Shown here: piece by piece, positions 21,237 through 31,480 of the stretch
Layout: each line of letters opens with the position of its first letter
Position numbering within the stretch: the stretch's first letter is position 1
NCBI RefSeq assembly: GCF_026262505.1
Contig: NC_067203.1
Span: 20,069,411 to 20,133,410 of the forward strand
Direction: 5' to 3'
Source of the DNA: Trichomonas vaginalis G3
Lineage: Eukaryota; Parabasalia; Trichomonadida; Trichomonadidae
Length of the DNA: 64,000 nucleotides
Program-made: the position numbers and the translations under genes
Notes under the pieces: generated by a model
Told to the model about the DNA's origin: nothing
Seen by the model: the letters and a program-made list of their open reading frames with translations, nothing else
Databases searched by the model: none

Positions 21237-22715
21237 TTATTTTTGTGACTGTTGTTGTTGAGGAGTCTGGAAGCAGTTCTTCCACCTTGTAATTCTGGCT
21301 GAGTGCATCATCAAATCCACATTTAATTTCAGTCTTTGCAGCCTCACATCGCATTGTTCAGCAGTTGCCTGCATGAAAGCTTGTTTCCTTGCCAACAAGT
21401 CTCCTTCTGTTGCCTTCCTTGCAGCCATTATCTGCAGCTGCTTTGTGAGTTCCTCAACTTCCATGTCGCTGCAATTTGCAGCCAAATTTTCCACTTCACA
21501 TTCCAATTTTTTGATGACTCTCAAATATTTCATTGACATTCTCTTTGCCTCTCCAATTGGTGACTGATCTATCTCCGCGTTGAGCTGCTGTATCCTCTTC
21601 TTCAATGTTAAAGCAGCTTTCTTGTTTTGGTTGTTCAAATTCTGACTCAAAGCTGTTAATTCCGCTTCATGAAGTTTTTCTTGTGTTTGCATCGATTGCA
21701 GCTCTTTTGTAAGCGCGGAATACTCTGTTTCAAGGGCTCTGATGTTAAGGAGATTGATGTAATCATCATTCGTCTTAGGAGGATTCCTTTCAATCAAAGC
21801 GGCGGTTTTTGTATCGTTTGACAAATCTGCGATGATTTCTCTTTGTAATTTCTCGAGTTGCTGCTTGAGTTCTGTGTTGGATCTCTCGGGAGTCTGTACT
21901 TGGTCTGGATTGAGGAGTTTCTGCTTCTGTTTGCGAAGTTCATCGAGTTCTCCGCGAGATGCATTTAATGTCTCCTCTGTTTCTTCGAGTTTTTTACGTA
22001 ATTTCTCGAGTTTGTCTTTAGCTGTCTGGTGGCGACGCTTTGCATCGTTAAGGAGCTCTTCGGATTTGCCAGGAGCGGCTTGAATTTGTAATTGTCTTTC
22101 TGCTTGCTCGATTTCTTTGTCAACTTGGGATTTTCTGGCTGTAAGCTCTTGTATCTCTTTGTCGAGAGCAGCAATCTTCTCCGCAGAGCCGTCATCGGCT
22201 GGAGCTGATGGTTTTGCAGGAGATGATGGAGGAGTTTGAGGAACTGGCGATGATGGAGCTTCGGTTTCGGTTTTTGCGGTAAATTCTTGGATAATGGATT
22301 GGATTACGGATTGGATTGATTTATCTAATGAGCGAATGTTTTGGATTGAAATCTTTTTGTTGGTAGATTTAAGTGAATAGAATATAAAACACTTTAATAG
22401 CTTCAAGAGTTCACCTTGATCCTTCTTTTTGGCTAAAGCTGTTGGATCTATGCTTAAATCGTTTGGTTTGATCGCATTCATTACTTTTCCTGATATTTGA
22501 CGCATATTAAGAAGAATTGAAACCCAGTCATCTAAGTTCGAAATTTGTTTGAGCATGTTAATGTTAATTGGGTCATTTCCGCCGTCCAATGTGTTGTAAA
22601 CTTTAGCTAAAACTTGGCCGTCAAGAAGAAGAGTAGGATTATCGACAAATGCGTTATCTCCTTCTCCAAAAACAGCTAACCATCTAACAATAGCATCAAT
22701 TTGTTCACCTTCCAT
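21237..22715 (-). CDS. HOOK-like coiled-coil protein
   Basis: 492 residues from ATG 22715 (MEGEQIDAIVRWLAVFGEGD); the frame upstream has no ATG. Residues 1-150 look like a HOOK (calponin-homology-like) domain: IVRWLAVF, then LLLDGQVLAKVYNTL, then DDWVSILLNMRQISGKVMNA. A Pro/Ser-rich hinge (about 168-190, APSSPVPQTPPSSPAK) is followed by long coiled coil (about 195-460) rich in E, K, Q and L. HOOK proteins bind microtubules or dynein light intermediate chain through the N-terminal domain and dimerise by the coil. The role here would be cytoskeletal or vesicle linkage (inference). The tail is Gln-rich (TPQQQQSQK). Codon use is richer in G and C than the neighbours, suggesting fair expression. 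Confidence 0.8.
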   Translation of the reverse strand: MEGEQIDAIVRWLAVFGEGDNAFVDNPTLLLDGQVLAKVYNTLDGGNDPININMLKQISNLDDWVSILLNMRQISGKVMNAIKPNDLSIDPTALAKKKDQGELLKLLKCFIFYSLKSTNKKISIQNIRSLDKSIQSVIQSIIQEFTAKTETEAPSSPVPQTPPSSPAKPSAPADDGSAEKIAALDKEIQELTARKSQVDKEIEQAERQLQIQAAPGKSEELLNDAKRRHQTAKDKLEKLRKKLEETEETLNASRGELDELRKQKQKLLNPDQVQTPERSNTELKQQLEKLQREIIADLSNDTKTAALIERNPPKTNDDYINLLNIRALETEYSALTKELQSMQTQEKLHEAELTALSQNLNNQNKKAALTLKKRIQQLNAEIDQSPIGEAKRMSMKYLRVIKKLECEVENLAANCSDMEVEELTKQLQIMAARKATEGDLLARKQAFMQATAEQCDVRLQRLKLNVDLMMHSARITRWKNCFQTPQQQQSQK

Positions 22716-24291
22716 AATTTTATAATTTTTTTTTTTTGTTGATATAAATTCTATGGAGTTATTATAAGCAACTAGCCTCCATATGTAGTAAATCAAGCAA
22801 GGCTTTATTGAGACAGTACAACAGAACATTGCCACCTAAACTTTCGAAAATACATAATTATTGAGTCTTATACATATGCACATCATATATGGTATCTAAT
22901 AACTAGTTAACTGTAACGTCATAGTAGTACAATTTCCAAGCAATTTAGTTATTTTTGGCAGCAATTTTGGAATTAACAGAGTTTCAAAGATTCTAATGCA
23001 GACATCTGTCAGAATTAGAATATGCAAATAGATATAAGCCCTACCATATATATTTTGAAGTTTAACGATAGCGCTTATTTGGCCAGACTGTAGACCCTTA
23101 AAATTTCATGTTTTTCGGCTTAAAACAACATATATTAGTACTCAAGTAAATTTCTGTTATGAATAAACATTTATTTTTATATTTTGTCCCTAAATAAAAG
23201 TAAATTTTGGTCAACAAATTTAATTTCAAAAAGATAGGCTTAAATAGCACTTACATAGTTTCTTTGATAAGTTTTCTTCTTGTCTTGGACACTTTCTTCT
23301 TGGGAATGTTTTAATCAAATTTCAAAATTGCAATATTCTGATGGATTATTTATGTCTATCTTTATCTAAGCATAAATATATTATTTAGGTATAGGAATAA
23401 TGATAATTATCTCATAGATATTCAGTTAATCACCATTAACATTTGAAAAATCGGATAAGTATATTTCATATCGAATAGCTTTGGCCACAAAAAATCATCA
23501 AAATGTATAGGCAATCGGGTTCATCTAAATTTCAGAAAATTTATTTACATTCTCATTTTCAGAAATTTTACACATTCAAAATTTGAATTAATATCTTCGA
23601 TATCATTTTAACTGCTTTATTATATGTTAAATGCATTAATGAGAGAATTTAACATTCGAAAATTTCTGCCATAACGCAAGATTTTCTCGATCATTTGGCA
23701 CAAATTGAAAGAGGTTGAAATACGTACAATGGAGTTTCTGACATGTAATCAAATTATTGAACAATTTTTAACTTTTAGCCATTTTAAAATTGAATTCATA
23801 GACTTGCGACTTTTCAGATATTTGAGGAGTAGTCAATTCACAGAAACAGTCAGAAGGTATTAAAAATCATTTATGTACTTTCAAAGACTAACTTTTAGCA
23901 AACAGAAAATCAAGTATTGAAAAGTCAAAAAAGATGATGGAATAATTCCTTGCAACGTAAGAAATATGTAGGAATAAATCGATTTTTAGCAATAGTTCAG
24001 GAGTTTCGGTCATTTGATAATACATTCATAAGCTCTCTAAATGAATATGACGATTTAATTAGTTTTGCTTCAGATCCATTTTCTATTTTTCAATGATATT
24101 TTGACATCATTGAATTTTGTATTATTCGCATATTCAGAATCTATCAAAAGTTTATATATTCATTGAATAGCAAAAGCCTCATAGTTTTACAACTTTTTCA
24201 AAGCCGATCTTCGCTCAATTGTAATACATTTTTCAAGTCATTGAAAAATTTGAGCTCTTTTTTCAAAATCCATATCAAAAAATTTTGCTTA
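22716..24291. other. Long AT-rich intergenic region, nothing recognised
   Basis: About 1.6 kb between divergent genes. No coding frame, tRNA-like or clear repeat structure seen. An open frame without ATG runs from 24097 into the surface-protein gene. Confidence 0.3.
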
Positions 24292-26319
24292 ATGCTATCC
24301 TTATTTATGCATCATGTTACAATATTACATAGTGATTGGGCCCAGTACTATGGTACAGAACAACACACAGATCATATGAACAAAATGATATTTGGAAGTG
24401 GTCAAATTGTTGATGCTAGAAGGAATGTAATGATTTTTGAATGCGTTTTTATTAGAATCCATCCTTCCGATGGTAAAAATGCTTTGAAAATCGATAGGAG
24501 CAATAGGGATTCTTATAAAACGTTAGTATCTCAATGCAGCTTTTATGATTGCTCTGTTAAAGGATGGGGTGGAGCAATGCTTATTGCAACAAATGGTGGC
24601 GAATGCGTACTTGATAGATGTTGTGGCCAGAAATGCAAAAGTTCAAATCAAGGAACTTTTGCAAATTTGAATGTAAGACAGGCCCAACCATGCAGATGCA
24701 TTATAAACTCTACAACGGCTCTTCATTGCGCTGGCAGAGACCAAGATTTCCAAACAGATTCAACAATCTGTGTCACCAACAGCCTTTTGACAATACGTGA
24801 TGCGAATTTAACCCAGAATAAGGCAAAGTATGGAACGGCATTTACGTTCAGATTTCTTAATTTAGAAGGATCTTCTGCAAAATATTTGAGTATTGACAGC
24901 AACGTAAATTCAGAGCAGTATGGAATTATCTGCAGAGACAATGATGAAACATCGAACCAGTACATATTAACTCTTGAAAATATCAATATTTTACACAATT
25001 CGTTCACAGATTCTTCAAATGGATCCATTTTCTCATATTACAATGATAGAACAATAAAAGGAGCCAAAAATACAAATATTAATAATTGTAATATAAGAGA
25101 AAACAACGCAAAGTATTTAGCATATTCAAATTTCCAAGCTTCTGTTTTTACATTCCGAGGATGCTTTTTAGATGTAACATTAGGACGAACATGCGTTGTA
25201 AGAATTGAACAATCCGCATCGAATTCAGTTGACAACGGTGGCGTGTATTACTACACAGAAAATTGCATTTTTTACGATGCCACAGCTGTTGAAACGCCAT
25301 ATATAACAGTTGTTGAAACGCCATATATAACAGTTGTTGAAACGCCATATATAACAGTTGTTGAAACGCCATATATAACAGCTATTGAAACGCCATATAT
25401 AACAGTTGTTGAAACACCATATATAACAGTTGTTGAAACGCCATATATAACAGTTGTTGAAACGCCATATATAACAGTTGTTGAAACGCCATATATAACA
25501 GTTGTTGAAACGCCATATATAACAGCTATTGAAACGCCATATATAACAGCTATTGAAACGCCATATATAACAGCTATTGAAACGCCATATATAACAGCTA
25601 TTGAAACGCCATATATAACAGCTATTGAAACGCCATATATAACAGCTATTGAAACGCCATATATAACAGCTATTGAAACACCATATATAACAGTTGTTGA
25701 AACACCATATATAACAGTTGTTGAAACGCCATATATAACAGCTATTGAAACGCCATATATAACAGCTATTGAAACACCATATATAACAGCTATTGAAACA
25801 CCATATATAACAGCTGTTGAAACGCCATTCCAAACAACTATACCTGAAAGGCCTTCAGTTGAAGATGATCCTCAAGATGGAAAAGATGGTGATACACCAG
25901 GAACATATGATAAAAATCCAGGAACGGATGATAAAACACCAAGAACGGATGATATTGAAACATCAGAGACAAAAGAAAATGAAAATATTCCTAAATCAAG
26001 TACAACAACCGACAAAATAGAGCAAAAGGATAAAGAGGCACAAAGGAAGAAGAATATTTGGTGGATATACGTTGTAGCAGGTTTTGCAGGATTATTACTT
26101 TTGATATCAGGAATAATTTTCTTCTTGTGGATGATGAGAGAAGATGATTCAACTGAAGAAGTAGAAACTGATAATGTTGACAAGAATAATGAAGAAACAA
26201 CATATCTTGATTCATTAACCGTTAATGATGAAGAATATGTTATCAATCCGGATTTTGATGATTATGACCAGGAAATCACTAATCCTGATGAGTTCTTTAT
26301 AATGCAAGTTGAAGAATAA
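24292..26319 (+). CDS. Surface protein: Pmp-like beta-helix ectodomain, 8-residue repeats, one TM
   Basis: 675 residues from ATG 24292 (MLSLFMHHVTILHSDWAQYY); the open frame upstream has no ATG. The N-terminal 330 residues are the trichomonad polymorphic-membrane-protein-like type, a probable right-handed beta helix. They have short beta strands, many Cys, and motifs such as WGGAMLIATNGG and FECVFIRI. Residues 334-510 are 22 tandem copies of an 8-residue unit, ETPYIT(V/A)(V/I), encoded by 24-bp repeats, plus a diverged 23rd. An acidic, Thr-rich stalk follows. One membrane helix (about 589-613, IWWIYVVAGFAGLLLLISGI) precedes a 62-residue acidic cytoplasmic tail with NPDF and NPDEFF motifs that resemble endocytic signals. 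Probably a host-contact or adhesion surface protein (family-level inference). The mature N-terminal signal is short. Confidence 0.85.
   Translation: MLSLFMHHVTILHSDWAQYYGTEQHTDHMNKMIFGSGQIVDARRNVMIFECVFIRIHPSDGKNALKIDRSNRDSYKTLVSQCSFYDCSVKGWGGAMLIATNGGECVLDRCCGQKCKSSNQGTFANLNVRQAQPCRCIINSTTALHCAGRDQDFQTDSTICVTNSLLTIRDANLTQNKAKYGTAFTFRFLNLEGSSAKYLSIDSNVNSEQYGIICRDNDETSNQYILTLENINILHNSFTDSSNGSIFSYYNDRTIKGAKNTNINNCNIRENNAKYLAYSNFQASVFTFRGCFLDVTLGRTCVVRIEQSASNSVDNGGVYYYTENCIFYDATAVETPYITVVETPYITVVETPYITVVETPYITAIETPYITVVETPYITVVETPYITVVETPYITVVETPYITVVETPYITAIETPYITAIETPYITAIETPYITAIETPYITAIETPYITAIETPYITAIETPYITVVETPYITVVETPYITAIETPYITAIETPYITAIETPYITAVETPFQTTIPERPSVEDDPQDGKDGDTPGTYDKNPGTDDKTPRTDDIETSETKENENIPKSSTTTDKIEQKDKEAQRKKNIWWIYVVAGFAGLLLLISGIIFFLWMMREDDSTEEVETDNVDKNNEETTYLDSLTVNDEEYVINPDFDDYDQEITNPDEFFIMQVEE
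25289..25834 (+). repeat. 24-bp coding minisatellite, 22 full copies
   Basis: GAAACGCCATATATAACAG plus GTTGTT- or CTATT-type variants repeats with exact 24-bp spacing from 25291 to 25819. Variants fall in runs (V-V blocks, then A-I blocks), as expected from unequal exchange. Units keep the reading frame, and the antisense frames are also open across the array. Confidence 0.9.
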
Positions 26320-26689
26320 GTTTATTTATTAATATTTTTTTGTTTTCTCGGGGAAGGTATAATAAAGAAATTGTGTTTTAAGTATGAAAAATTTTATGTT
26401 AAAAGGCACTTGTGAGATCTATTTTTAGGATTCAATTATGCCCATATGACACCACCTTCGATTCTAATGTTTATGGTGATTTTCAATGATACTTCATTCT
26501 AATTGTCAGATATTTGAATAAAGGGCAGATGGGCGGAAATAAACCCATATATACATTAGATACAAAAGTATAATATCTTGTTGATTTTGAAATTAAACAT
26601 TCAAAAAGATGATCATATTTGAACCAGTTGTTGTTTTCTTCACCTCTTAGCTAATATTGTGGTTTTCTATTCCTACCTTCTATTGTCAA
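26320..26689. other. Intergenic with a short inverted-repeat element
   Basis: About 370 bp between convergent features. It holds the 120-bp element described at 26427-26546; the rest is AT-rich. Confidence 0.35.
26427..26546. mobile_element. Short inverted-repeat element (MITE-like), copy A
   Basis: The left end reads GGATTCAATTATGCCCATATG and the complement of the right end reads GGGTTTATTTCCGCCCATCTG. The arms are imperfect, about 24 bp, around a 120-bp unit. The same terminal motif, roughly GGGTTCACTTACGCCCATCT, bounds the element at 32.42 kb and opens the repeat at 7.79 kb. No coding capacity. Confidence 0.5.
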
Positions 26690-27232
26690 AGAACTTTAAA
26701 AAGTATATGCACATAAAAAAATCTTGAGAAATAAAAAAGTAAAAAAAAATTTTAGAATCCAAGCATATCAAAGACATCTGATCCCTTTGAGCCCTGGTTC
26801 TGTTGTGATGGACCTGCTCCTAACAACTTCTGTTGTGGCTTCTGTTGTTGTTGTGGCTGTGGTTTCTGTTGTTGTTGCATTCCAGCGAATGGATCAAAAA
26901 CATCATTTGATTGTTTTGGTTTTTGTTGTATTGAAGAAGAAGAACCAAACATATCAAAAGTATTTTGAGAAGCTTTGTATGAAGGTGCTGGTGAAGGGAA
27001 AACAGAACCAAACATATCAAATGCATTGGAAGATGCTTGTTTCCGTGCTGGTTTCTGTTGTTGGACAACAGCTAAAGGATCAAATATATCATTTGTTGAT
27101 GGCTTTGATTTATTGGTTGATAGTGGTTTTGGCAGAATTTGTCATTCCTGCGAAAGGATCAAACCCATCACCCGATGGCGGTTTCAGTTTGGTCGGATCA
27201 GTACCTTGTGATGTCTAATCATCGAATGGATA
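26690..27232 (-). pseudogene. Shrunken pseudocopy of the DPF-motif adaptor gene (32.67-35.41 kb)
   Basis: Closely matches the 3' end and downstream flank of the adaptor gene. The match includes the stop region and the A/T-rich 3' sequence (AAATAAAAAAGTAAAAAAAA), so it is a DNA duplication, not a retrocopy. The minus strand encodes a similar C-terminus (FDPFAGMQQQQKPQP, then SDVFDMLGF). After about 350 bp it jumps to a part homologous to about 34.07-34.19 kb, so most of the repeat region is missing, probably by recombination between DPF repeats. There is no N-terminal domain and the frame is broken at the junction. It ends near 27232, where similarity stops. Not functional as an adaptor. Confidence 0.8.
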
Positions 27233-27893
27233 GAAAGCATAATTTCCAAATATATTTCAGTTATATTTGGCGATGAATTTGGAAAAAGCATAGGTAAAAA
27301 AATCTCAAATTGATATCTTTCAGAATTAAAATATCGTAATGAGTACAATTTATAATTGTTTGGTTTGTTAGTTGAAAAAATGATCTCATTTGGCAATTCA
27401 ATTATTTTCATTTTCGATAAAAATTAAGATCTAGTTTTAAATGTTTATGTTTTTCATTATGAACTATGAAACATTAAAATGTTCATAATTTTTTGTGAGT
27501 TGACTATTGATTGTAGAGGGAATTGCATCGTATTATCATTAAATAGTGTTGTCTGAATAAAATTAATCAATATGGAGACTTTTGAAAAAGTTTATTGACA
27601 ATGTATCTCGAAGCGCTTCCACTCTCTATATCAGTATGCGAGCTTTACATCTAGAACATCTTAGAGTACAAATTAGCAGCATCTGCATCAGATTTCAATC
27701 CTAAAAATCATAAGGATATCTAAGATCATTTTTTTTTTAGTGGGAGCCCATCTTTGATATTTCATTTTTAAGGCTAAAAGTATCATAGCCAAAATTTTTA
27801 CATAGTATGTCAATTATTTTTATGGGAAGTAAGGGCATCCTTAAAAAAAAATTTTAGTGGACTAAAAAGTGACACACCCAAAAAAAATTTAGT
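27233..27893. other. Intergenic, nothing firm
   Basis: About 660 bp. A 75-residue minus-strand frame (27184-27411, MKIIELPNEIIFSTNKPNNY) starts with an ATG but runs into the pseudocopy and is not recognised. No other feature seen. Confidence 0.3.
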
Positions 27894-28907
27894 ATGTCAA
27901 GTTCAGAGCAGCCAAAAAATGAAAATTGGGGCAATAACAGCGACCATAAGCCAATTAACGTATTCGAATACCCAGATCAAGCATCAAAAATTATATGTGG
28001 CGTCAATTCCAATAATATTATACAAATATCTTCACAAATTACCGAATTAATAACAACCCACAAAATATCTATCCAAATGGCGTTATATTTGATTGATATT
28101 ATTTCACAAATTCGTATTAAAAAAATTAAATTATTTTCAGAACTTTATCAAAAGATATCAAATGCATTTTCATGTATATATGAACCGAAAAATAAGATAT
28201 TAGCGACGCTTCTACATTATCAAGGTTTCAAATTGGAAAACTTCGAACCTACAATGAAAGAAGAAGAAATTCTGAATTTATATTCAACAGAATCTCCTTT
28301 ATACTATATTGCATGGGATAAAGTTGATGATCTTAAGAGTAAATTCTCAAATCTTGATATTAATGTGGAGATTGATAATATCACACCACTTGACTGTGCA
28401 ATTAAATATGGATCAGAATTGTGCTTCAATTACTTTAAAAATTTAGGAGCTAAATACACATATTACTCCGAAAAATATGCTGTTCAAGGTGGAAATGAAA
28501 AGATTTTTATGCAAATGATAGATGAAGATAAATCATTTGATGATATGATTAATATAGCATTGAAATATCATAATTATGAAATTGCTGACTACCTTAAAAC
28601 AAATTTTAGACAAACTTTTGATTCAATAACGGAAAGTATGCATTTCGGAAATTACGATATTGCATCTTATTTACTTTCTAATGGAGAAGATATCAACGAA
28701 ATATATTTTTATCATTGTTTTATCACATTATCTTTCCTTTCATATCTATCATTGTTTTATGATATTCTCTTTTTATTAATATTCATCATCGTTTTATATA
28801 ATTCTCTTTCTATTACCCAGATTTTCCTTACTTTTACCACTCCCCATGTAATTTCTGGGGAAAACGATAATTCATTTTTTTTATGGATGAATAGATCGTT
28901 TTCCTAG
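27894..28907 (+). CDS. DUF3447/ankyrin-family protein, 3' end replaced
   Basis: ATG 27894 opens 337 codons. Residues 1-274 are a trichomonad DUF3447-type ankyrin protein: PINVFEYPDQASKI, then SPLYYIAWDKVDDLKSKFSN, TPLDCAIKYGSELCFNYFKN, and MHFGNYDIASYLLSNGEDIN. After GEDINE (about 28706) the frame enters a 37-bp minisatellite that gives a meaningless hydrophobic tail (YHCFITLSFLSYL). It then runs into a TA-flanked transposon at 28816, where it stops at 28907. Further ankyrin units of the same style survive at 31.73 and 32.17 kb, beyond the transposon. So this is the 5' half of an interrupted gene; a truncated product is possible but a pseudogene is more likely. The parent family is cytoplasmic with unknown partners. 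Confidence 0.6.
   Translation: MSSSEQPKNENWGNNSDHKPINVFEYPDQASKIICGVNSNNIIQISSQITELITTHKISIQMALYLIDIISQIRIKKIKLFSELYQKISNAFSCIYEPKNKILATLLHYQGFKLENFEPTMKEEEILNLYSTESPLYYIAWDKVDDLKSKFSNLDINVEIDNITPLDCAIKYGSELCFNYFKNLGAKYTYYSEKYAVQGGNEKIFMQMIDEDKSFDDMINIALKYHNYEIADYLKTNFRQTFDSITESMHFGNYDIASYLLSNGEDINEIYFYHCFITLSFLSYLSLFYDILFLLIFIIVLYNSLSITQIFLTFTTPHVISGENDNSFFLWMNRSFS
28709..28815 (+). repeat. 37-bp minisatellite, array 1 (left part)
   Basis: About three units of a 37-bp repeat whose core is TTTATCATTGTTTTAT followed by NNATTCTCTTTCTWTTNATA. It lies directly after ankyrin coding sequence and is cut at 28815 by a transposon. It resumes at 31481. Confidence 0.8.
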
Positions 28908-31480
28908 AAAGGACCTCATATCTCTGGCTAAAAAGAGTGTCAGATCCTAAATAGGTTATTGATCTAGTGTATAAATCCAATAAAAAGCCTATTTTTTGGC
29001 TTTTTTGGTGCTCATTTTTTCGAAGATCTACATGAATATGGGGAAACCATCGGAAATTTTTGGTTAACCCACATCTTCATGTATTCTGGACTATCTTTCC
29101 TCGAAGGACCTCTTTACGGGTGTAAAAACTCATAAAGTTCTCAAAAGATTCATTCTCGATCTCCATGCTGAAAGAATTTACAATAAAAAAGAGATCTACG
29201 CATCAAACTACAGCCATAAATGAACTGAACCCCTAAAGCTCAGCTCTTAGTTTATCAAAAACGTCGAAATCCTTCTCATTGCAATCAAATTTTCTCAATA
29301 ACTCATAAGAAAAATCGAATTTTGATTAAGCCGATGTTATAGGTATCACAAATACTACAAACTTGAGCAATATCGAAATTGCCAGCAAAAGTTTGAAATT
29401 GCATTGCTCATATTTGTTTTGTAAACTAAAAATCTGCTTATATTATTCATTAATTTTTTATATATTATTCATATACTTTAATAAAAACAATACTTTTTCA
29501 CCTTAAAAATGAATTTCATAAGTCAATATTATTTTTTTGAAAATGTATCAATTTTCGATTAAAACAACATGAGAATAAAATTTACGCAAAATTATTTTAA
29601 AAAATGGTTTTAAAAATTTACAATTGATTAAGAATAAGATTGCAAGAAGTTTTGAAGTTTAATTTTAAGAAAAAAAATTCGGATATTATTCATGGATCTA
29701 AGTGATCTGATATTTGAGTATCGGCACTAGGGCTGTACAAGATTTAAAAAAACATTGCCGGGTTACCGTAGAGGCCTAAAAAAATCGCGCCTCGGCGGCA
29801 AGCCGCCTCGGCATTAAGAATGCGCATCTAAATTTTTATATGTCCTTCTTTCTTTTATTTTTCCCTTCCCTTTCTTTTCTTTTTCTTTTTTTTCCCTCCT
29901 CTTGCTCTCATTTACCTTTTTTTTCCTTTTCTCATCATTTTTCAAAATTTTAAATTTTTATCAAAAATCTTGCCTATAAAAGCAGACTATGGAACCTTTT
30001 AATGCCTCTTAATCAATATTATACAGCATAAAGCATATTAAATGAAAGTAATTACGTATAAATTTATTTTATTATCTTATTTATTAATTCTTTAGCATGT
30101 ATTGTTTAATATTAACTTTTCTGTACATTAAATATGATATCTCCAAAGTATGAATGCCTTGTAACGAAACGAAAACTTAATTTTATGTTGAATATTTGTC
30201 ACAAACATTAGATTATTAAAATATATGTTGGATATCCCTTAGTATGAGACTTCATGACTTTTGTAGTCTAACGTGAGCTTTGGATTGCAAGCTCTGTGGT
30301 TAACGAACATTAATTAATTGTAAAGTTTTCAAAATTTTTCATCGTTTCTATCAGCATCTATTTTTCCTTTAAAATAATATATTTGTATGAATACAATATT
30401 TAGTAATTTTTTTATTTCCCATAATTTCATTCAAAATTTCAGAAAAATTAATTTCTATTCAATATTATTTCAGCTTCAAAACACTTCATTCTTATAGATG
30501 TTGATTCACTAAAGTGTGATACTCAATGTCTTATTTCAATGAAAATTGTTCTGCAAATTTATTTCACTTTTGACCTCACTTTTTCCGTAATTCAATTTTT
30601 TACTTTTAATATTTTAGATCTTCATAATATCATTTGAAAAATTAACCATATAAAAAAATCAAGTTAACAATTCACTTTTTCCGTAATTCAAAAATCAAAA
30701 ATATAAATAATATATCTTTTTATCAAATATTATTATTATATTCTATGAAAAATGAGGTCCGGAAATTTTGCGGATTCCCGTAACTCAATTTTACGGAAAA
30801 AGTGCAGTAAACTATTCAAAATACGGAAAAATTGGTGTAAACTAATGATTTTACGGTAAAATCACGGAAAGTCCCGGAAGAATATATGTGCCTATATGAA
30901 ATTATACAAAAATGAATCAAACGCATTTTAAAAGATTGTTCTTGTATTATAAATGCTATTCGCAGATTTATTAGTTGAAGAAAATTACCAAATTTTTGCC
31001 GATTTACAAAAAATGATTTACAAAGCATATTTTTATAAGGCTTTAAAAATCTTTAAAATGTGACCGGTGACGGAAATCCATGGTAACCAACCGCAGTTCC
31101 CGTTTGGAATGCCATAATCGGCACTATGCATAAAACATATATTTATAGTTTTTGGATTTTTATGATTTTAAATATATTCAAATTTGGCAATCCAATAGAT
31201 TTTTAAAAAATAGGTAAATAAAAATAGATTACATATGCAGCAGATTTAGAACATGAAACAAATCTTATAGTGACCCAAAAAAAAATTCATGATCCAAAAA
31301 AGAAAAAAATTAGCTAAATGGGAATAAAAGCTTGGCACAATGAATCATTATGTCAGATGTTTCCACTACACTACACCGGCAGTTCGAAAAATACCCTTGG
31401 TGGTTCTATTTAATAGCTACTCCCAACGATAGGCGGTGTCCCCAGCTTTAGAGGGGTGGTAAAAGTAAGGAAAATCTGGG
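28816..31480. mobile_element. TA-flanked (Tc1/mariner-type) element carrying a nested insertion
   Basis: A 25-bp perfect terminal inverted repeat begins CCCAGATTTTCCTTACTTTT at 28816-28840; its complement is at 31456-31480. TA lies on each side (28814-28815 and 31481-31482). Removing the element and one TA restores CTCTTTCTATTAATATTTATC, the normal sequence of the 37-bp minisatellite it sits in, so the ends are exact. Of the 2665 bp, 1397 belong to a nested insert with its duplication. The element itself is thus about 1268 bp, near the 1.3 kb of trichomonad mariner Tvmar1. I see no transposase frame, so it is non-autonomous or badly decayed. The family call rests on TA and size. Confidence 0.7.
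29730..31116. mobile_element. Nested insertion with 10-bp target duplication
   Basis: ATCGGCACTA occurs at 29720-29729 and again at 31117-31126, bracketing 1387 bp that begin GGGCTGTACAAG and end GGAATGCCATA. Terminal inverted similarity is weak (GGTTACC appears near both ends). Inside are a GC-rich hairpin near 29795 (CTCGGCGGCAAGCCGCCTCG), a pyrimidine-rich tract around 29845-29940, and several copies of TTTTTCCGTAATTCA / ACGGAAAAA between 30580 and 30870. No protein frame is recognised. A 10-bp duplication would suit a Mutator-like or similar non-autonomous element. Confidence 0.55.

Noticed and set aside
25225-25833. Antisense frame of 202 codons with IWRFNSCY-type repeats
   Set aside because: It is the complement of the 24-bp coding minisatellite; tandem 24-bp units keep all open frames open. 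Composition (W, C, Y, N) is not protein-like and the sense strand has a clear gene.
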